Assembly: GCF_002796985.1 (NCBI RefSeq)
Contig: NZ_PEKX01000009.1
Coordinates: 62,001-126,000 of the forward strand
Source of the DNA: Pseudomonas sp.
GTDB lineage: Bacteria > Pseudomonadota > Gammaproteobacteria > Pseudomonadales > Pseudomonadaceae
DNA length: 64,000 nt
Direction: 5' to 3'
The notes below the pieces were generated by a model that had not been told where the DNA came from, searched no databases, and was given only the letters and a program-made list of their open reading frames with translations. Shown piece by piece: positions 62,434 to 64,000 of the stretch; the stretch's first letter is position 1, and every line of letters starts with the position of its first letter. A program made the translations under genes and the position numbers.

Positions 62434-63588
62434 ATGAACAGTCTGTGCTTCCCCAGCGCCACCGTTTCGCCCTGGCGGCGCGGCGGTGTCATCACCCTGC
62501 TTCTGCTGGCCCTGCTCCTGCTGGTGCTGCCCGGTTGCGCCCATCACCCCACCGAACCCGCCGCCCCCATCACCGAAGCCACCTGGCACCAGGTCGACGC
62601 CGACATCGGCGCCGCTTCGCTGGCTGCCACTTCCCAGGCCCGCGCCTACGCCGAAGAGGCCATGCAGCAGTGGATGGACCTGGTCTACCAGCGCACCGAC
62701 GAGAAATTCATCCCCTGGTTTTCCAGCTACTGGACCCAGGAGTGGCTGAGCATGAAGGTCGCCTGGTACAAGATGGGCTCCCACGGCGACCTCGATCCCA
62801 CCGTCGACAAACTGGCCGTCTACCTGCAGGAGCAGTACCGCAAGCAGGTGCTGATACCGGTCGCCAAAAAGGTCGACCCTGACGCGGTGATGGAGAAGGC
62901 CACCCGGCACTACATCGAACTGCTGACGGTGGCGGTTAAGGAGATTCCCCAGCGTCGTGGCATTCCGCAGAAGGTCTTCGATGAGCACCTGATGGGCATC
63001 CCGGCGATCTCCCTCGGCCCGCCCTCCAGCCGAGATGCTTCGCTGTATGACGTGGTGTACGCCAAGGACATCGGCAAAGTGCCGGCCTTCGCCGCGCTGA
63101 TGCAGGACATCCGCACGGCGGCGGGCAAGGCCGGTGCCGGCACCAAGGTCAGCGGCGTGTCGCCGGTGGCCCAGCGCACCAGCGCCAAGCTGGTGCATGA
63201 GTTGCGCAACCGCAGCATTGCCGGCGTGGTGGCGAGCGCGGCCGGCAAGGTCGCCGGCTCGGTCATCTCGGTGGCCTTCACCCTGTTCAGCATGGCCGGC
63301 AACGACCACGAGCGGCCCGAGGTGGAAACCCAGCTGCGCAAGGAGATCAACGCCGCCTTCGACGAACAGTGGCTGGCGCTGATGCGCGATCCGGACGGCG
63401 GGGTGATGTCCGGTGTCGATCACCTTGGCGCCCGCGTGCAGCAAAGCCTGACTGGCCGGCTGGCGCAGCCTGAGGACGAGCCCGAAGCAGACTCCACAGT
63501 GCAGACCTACGGCGCGGGAGAGGCCGAGCCGGTGAACGTCAGCGGCGGCTTCCGCGTGCTCAAGCAGGGGCAGGGCTCGGCGCCCTGA
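62434..63588 (+). CDS. Lipoprotein of unknown function
   Basis: This 384-residue lipoprotein has a lipobox LVLPGC with the acylated cysteine at residue 35, preceded by the hydrophobic TLLLLALLLL. It has no retention signal visible, so an outer-membrane location is likely. The body is helical with a glycine/alanine-rich hydrophobic patch (SIAGVVASAAGKVAGSVISVAFTLF) that could insert into a membrane. From memory P. aeruginosa has a similar gene beside PA0065. No enzyme motif was recognised. Confidence 0.78.
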   Translation: MNSLCFPSATVSPWRRGGVITLLLLALLLLVLPGCAHHPTEPAAPITEATWHQVDADIGAASLAATSQARAYAEEAMQQWMDLVYQRTDEKFIPWFSSYWTQEWLSMKVAWYKMGSHGDLDPTVDKLAVYLQEQYRKQVLIPVAKKVDPDAVMEKATRHYIELLTVAVKEIPQRRGIPQKVFDEHLMGIPAISLGPPSSRDASLYDVVYAKDIGKVPAFAALMQDIRTAAGKAGAGTKVSGVSPVAQRTSAKLVHELRNRSIAGVVASAAGKVAGSVISVAFTLFSMAGNDHERPEVETQLRKEINAAFDEQWLALMRDPDGGVMSGVDHLGARVQQSLTGRLAQPEDEPEADSTVQTYGAGEAEPVNVSGGFRVLKQGQGSAP

Positions 63589-63673
63589 GGTGTCGTTCGG
63601 CGATCCGCGCTTCGCGTCGGCGGCCATGCGCAGTATCCTTCCCGCCCGACTTTCGCGGCCGGACGCTGATCCC

Positions 63674-64000
63674 ATGCATTACCAGAACATCCTCTTCGAC
63701 CTCGACGGCACCCTTACCGACCCGCGTGAGGGCATCACCCGTTCGATCCAGTACGCCCTTGCCCAGCTGGGCATCGACGAACCCGACCTGCGCCAGCTCG
63801 AACACTTCATCGGCCCGCCGTTGCTGCAATGCTTCATGAGCACCTACGCCTTCGACGAGGCGCGCGCCTGGGAAGCGGTGAACCATTACCGCGTGCGCTT
63901 CAAGGACACCGGGCTGTACGAGAACCAGGTGTTCGACGGCGTTGGCGAGTTGCTGCAACTGCTCGGTGGCCAGGGGCGCACGCTGTACATCTGCACCAGC
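63674..64000 (+). CDS. HAD-superfamily phosphatase (phosphoglycolate-phosphatase-like), N-terminal part
   Basis: The first 109 codons of a HAD hydrolase are present; the gene continues past the window. The catalytic motif FDLDGTLTDPREGI gives nucleophile D9 and acid/base D11, and the cap region follows. ATG 63674 is the expected start. It is related to Gph-type phosphatases; the substrate is not known. Confidence 0.88.
   Translation, partial: MHYQNILFDLDGTLTDPREGITRSIQYALAQLGIDEPDLRQLEHFIGPPLLQCFMSTYAFDEARAWEAVNHYRVRFKDTGLYENQVFDGVGELLQLLGGQGRTLYICTS

Overview
This is a high-GC chromosomal segment of a Pseudomonas, most likely from the P. aeruginosa/nitroreducens/citronellolis side of the genus. 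The evidence is the paired REP elements (core GTAGGAGCGAGCTTGCTCGC), the aa3 oxidase locus, gpuPAR, an ABC-type O-antigen locus beside a CoA-transferase, and the prlC/radical-SAM neighbourhood. From memory, the closest P. aeruginosa counterparts (about PA5445-5459, PA0064-0069, PA0102-0114, PA0195-0196, PA0287-0289) all lie near oriC, so the window looks like a rearranged origin-proximal region. The species is inferred; no rRNA or other species marker is present. No tRNA, rRNA, CRISPR array, prophage or insertion sequence was seen.

1-12.4 kb is an acyl-CoA catabolic island. It holds a 3-hydroxyacyl-CoA dehydrogenase (cut by the window edge), a FadD-like ligase, an IclR regulator, a pimFCD-like operon (bifunctional hydratase/dehydrogenase, large and small acyl-CoA dehydrogenase subunits), a DUF1329/DUF1302 envelope pair and an AraC regulator. 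12.4-18.7 kb carries LysR and AraC regulators, an epoxide-hydrolase-like alpha/beta hydrolase, an ElaA-type acetyltransferase and a DUF2218 protein. 18.9-19.5 kb is a CopG/ParE toxin-antitoxin pair. 19.7-23.0 kb is gpuPAR (3-guanidinopropionate uptake, hydrolysis and regulation). 23.2-26.8 kb has a GFA-family protein, a DUF4105 protein and three tandem DUF2388 proteins.

26.8-38.8 kb is a lower-GC O-antigen-type polysaccharide locus bracketed by two DUF1127 genes. It contains an acyltransferase, glycosyltransferases, Wzm/Wzt, a methyltransferase, a glycosyltransferase-methyltransferase fusion and a GDP-mannose pathway enzyme. Both arms diverge from an AT-rich hub that may encode a small unknown protein. 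Next come a CoA-transferase (39.2-40.7 kb) and the pntAA-pntAB-pntB transhydrogenase operon (40.8-43.8 kb).

44.4-53.3 kb encodes cytochrome c oxidase and its assembly factors: Sco, CyoE, CtaA, a Sco-like CxxxC protein, SURF1, a DUF2909 protein, CoxC, CtaG, CoxA, and CoxB with a fused cytochrome c domain. 53.7-64 kb carries an unknown helical protein, a beta-carbonic anhydrase, a radical SAM protein behind a LexA box, a PiT phosphate transporter, a RelBE module, a YheV-type zinc ribbon with PrlC, a gamma-carbonic-anhydrase-like protein, a lipoprotein and a truncated HAD phosphatase.

The most interesting leads are the heteromeric acyl-CoA dehydrogenase, the Sco-like CxxxC protein in the oxidase operon, the shared CTGTAC repeat architecture upstream of the two DUF1127 genes, the methyl-capping logic of the polysaccharide locus and the DUF4105/DUF2388 set.
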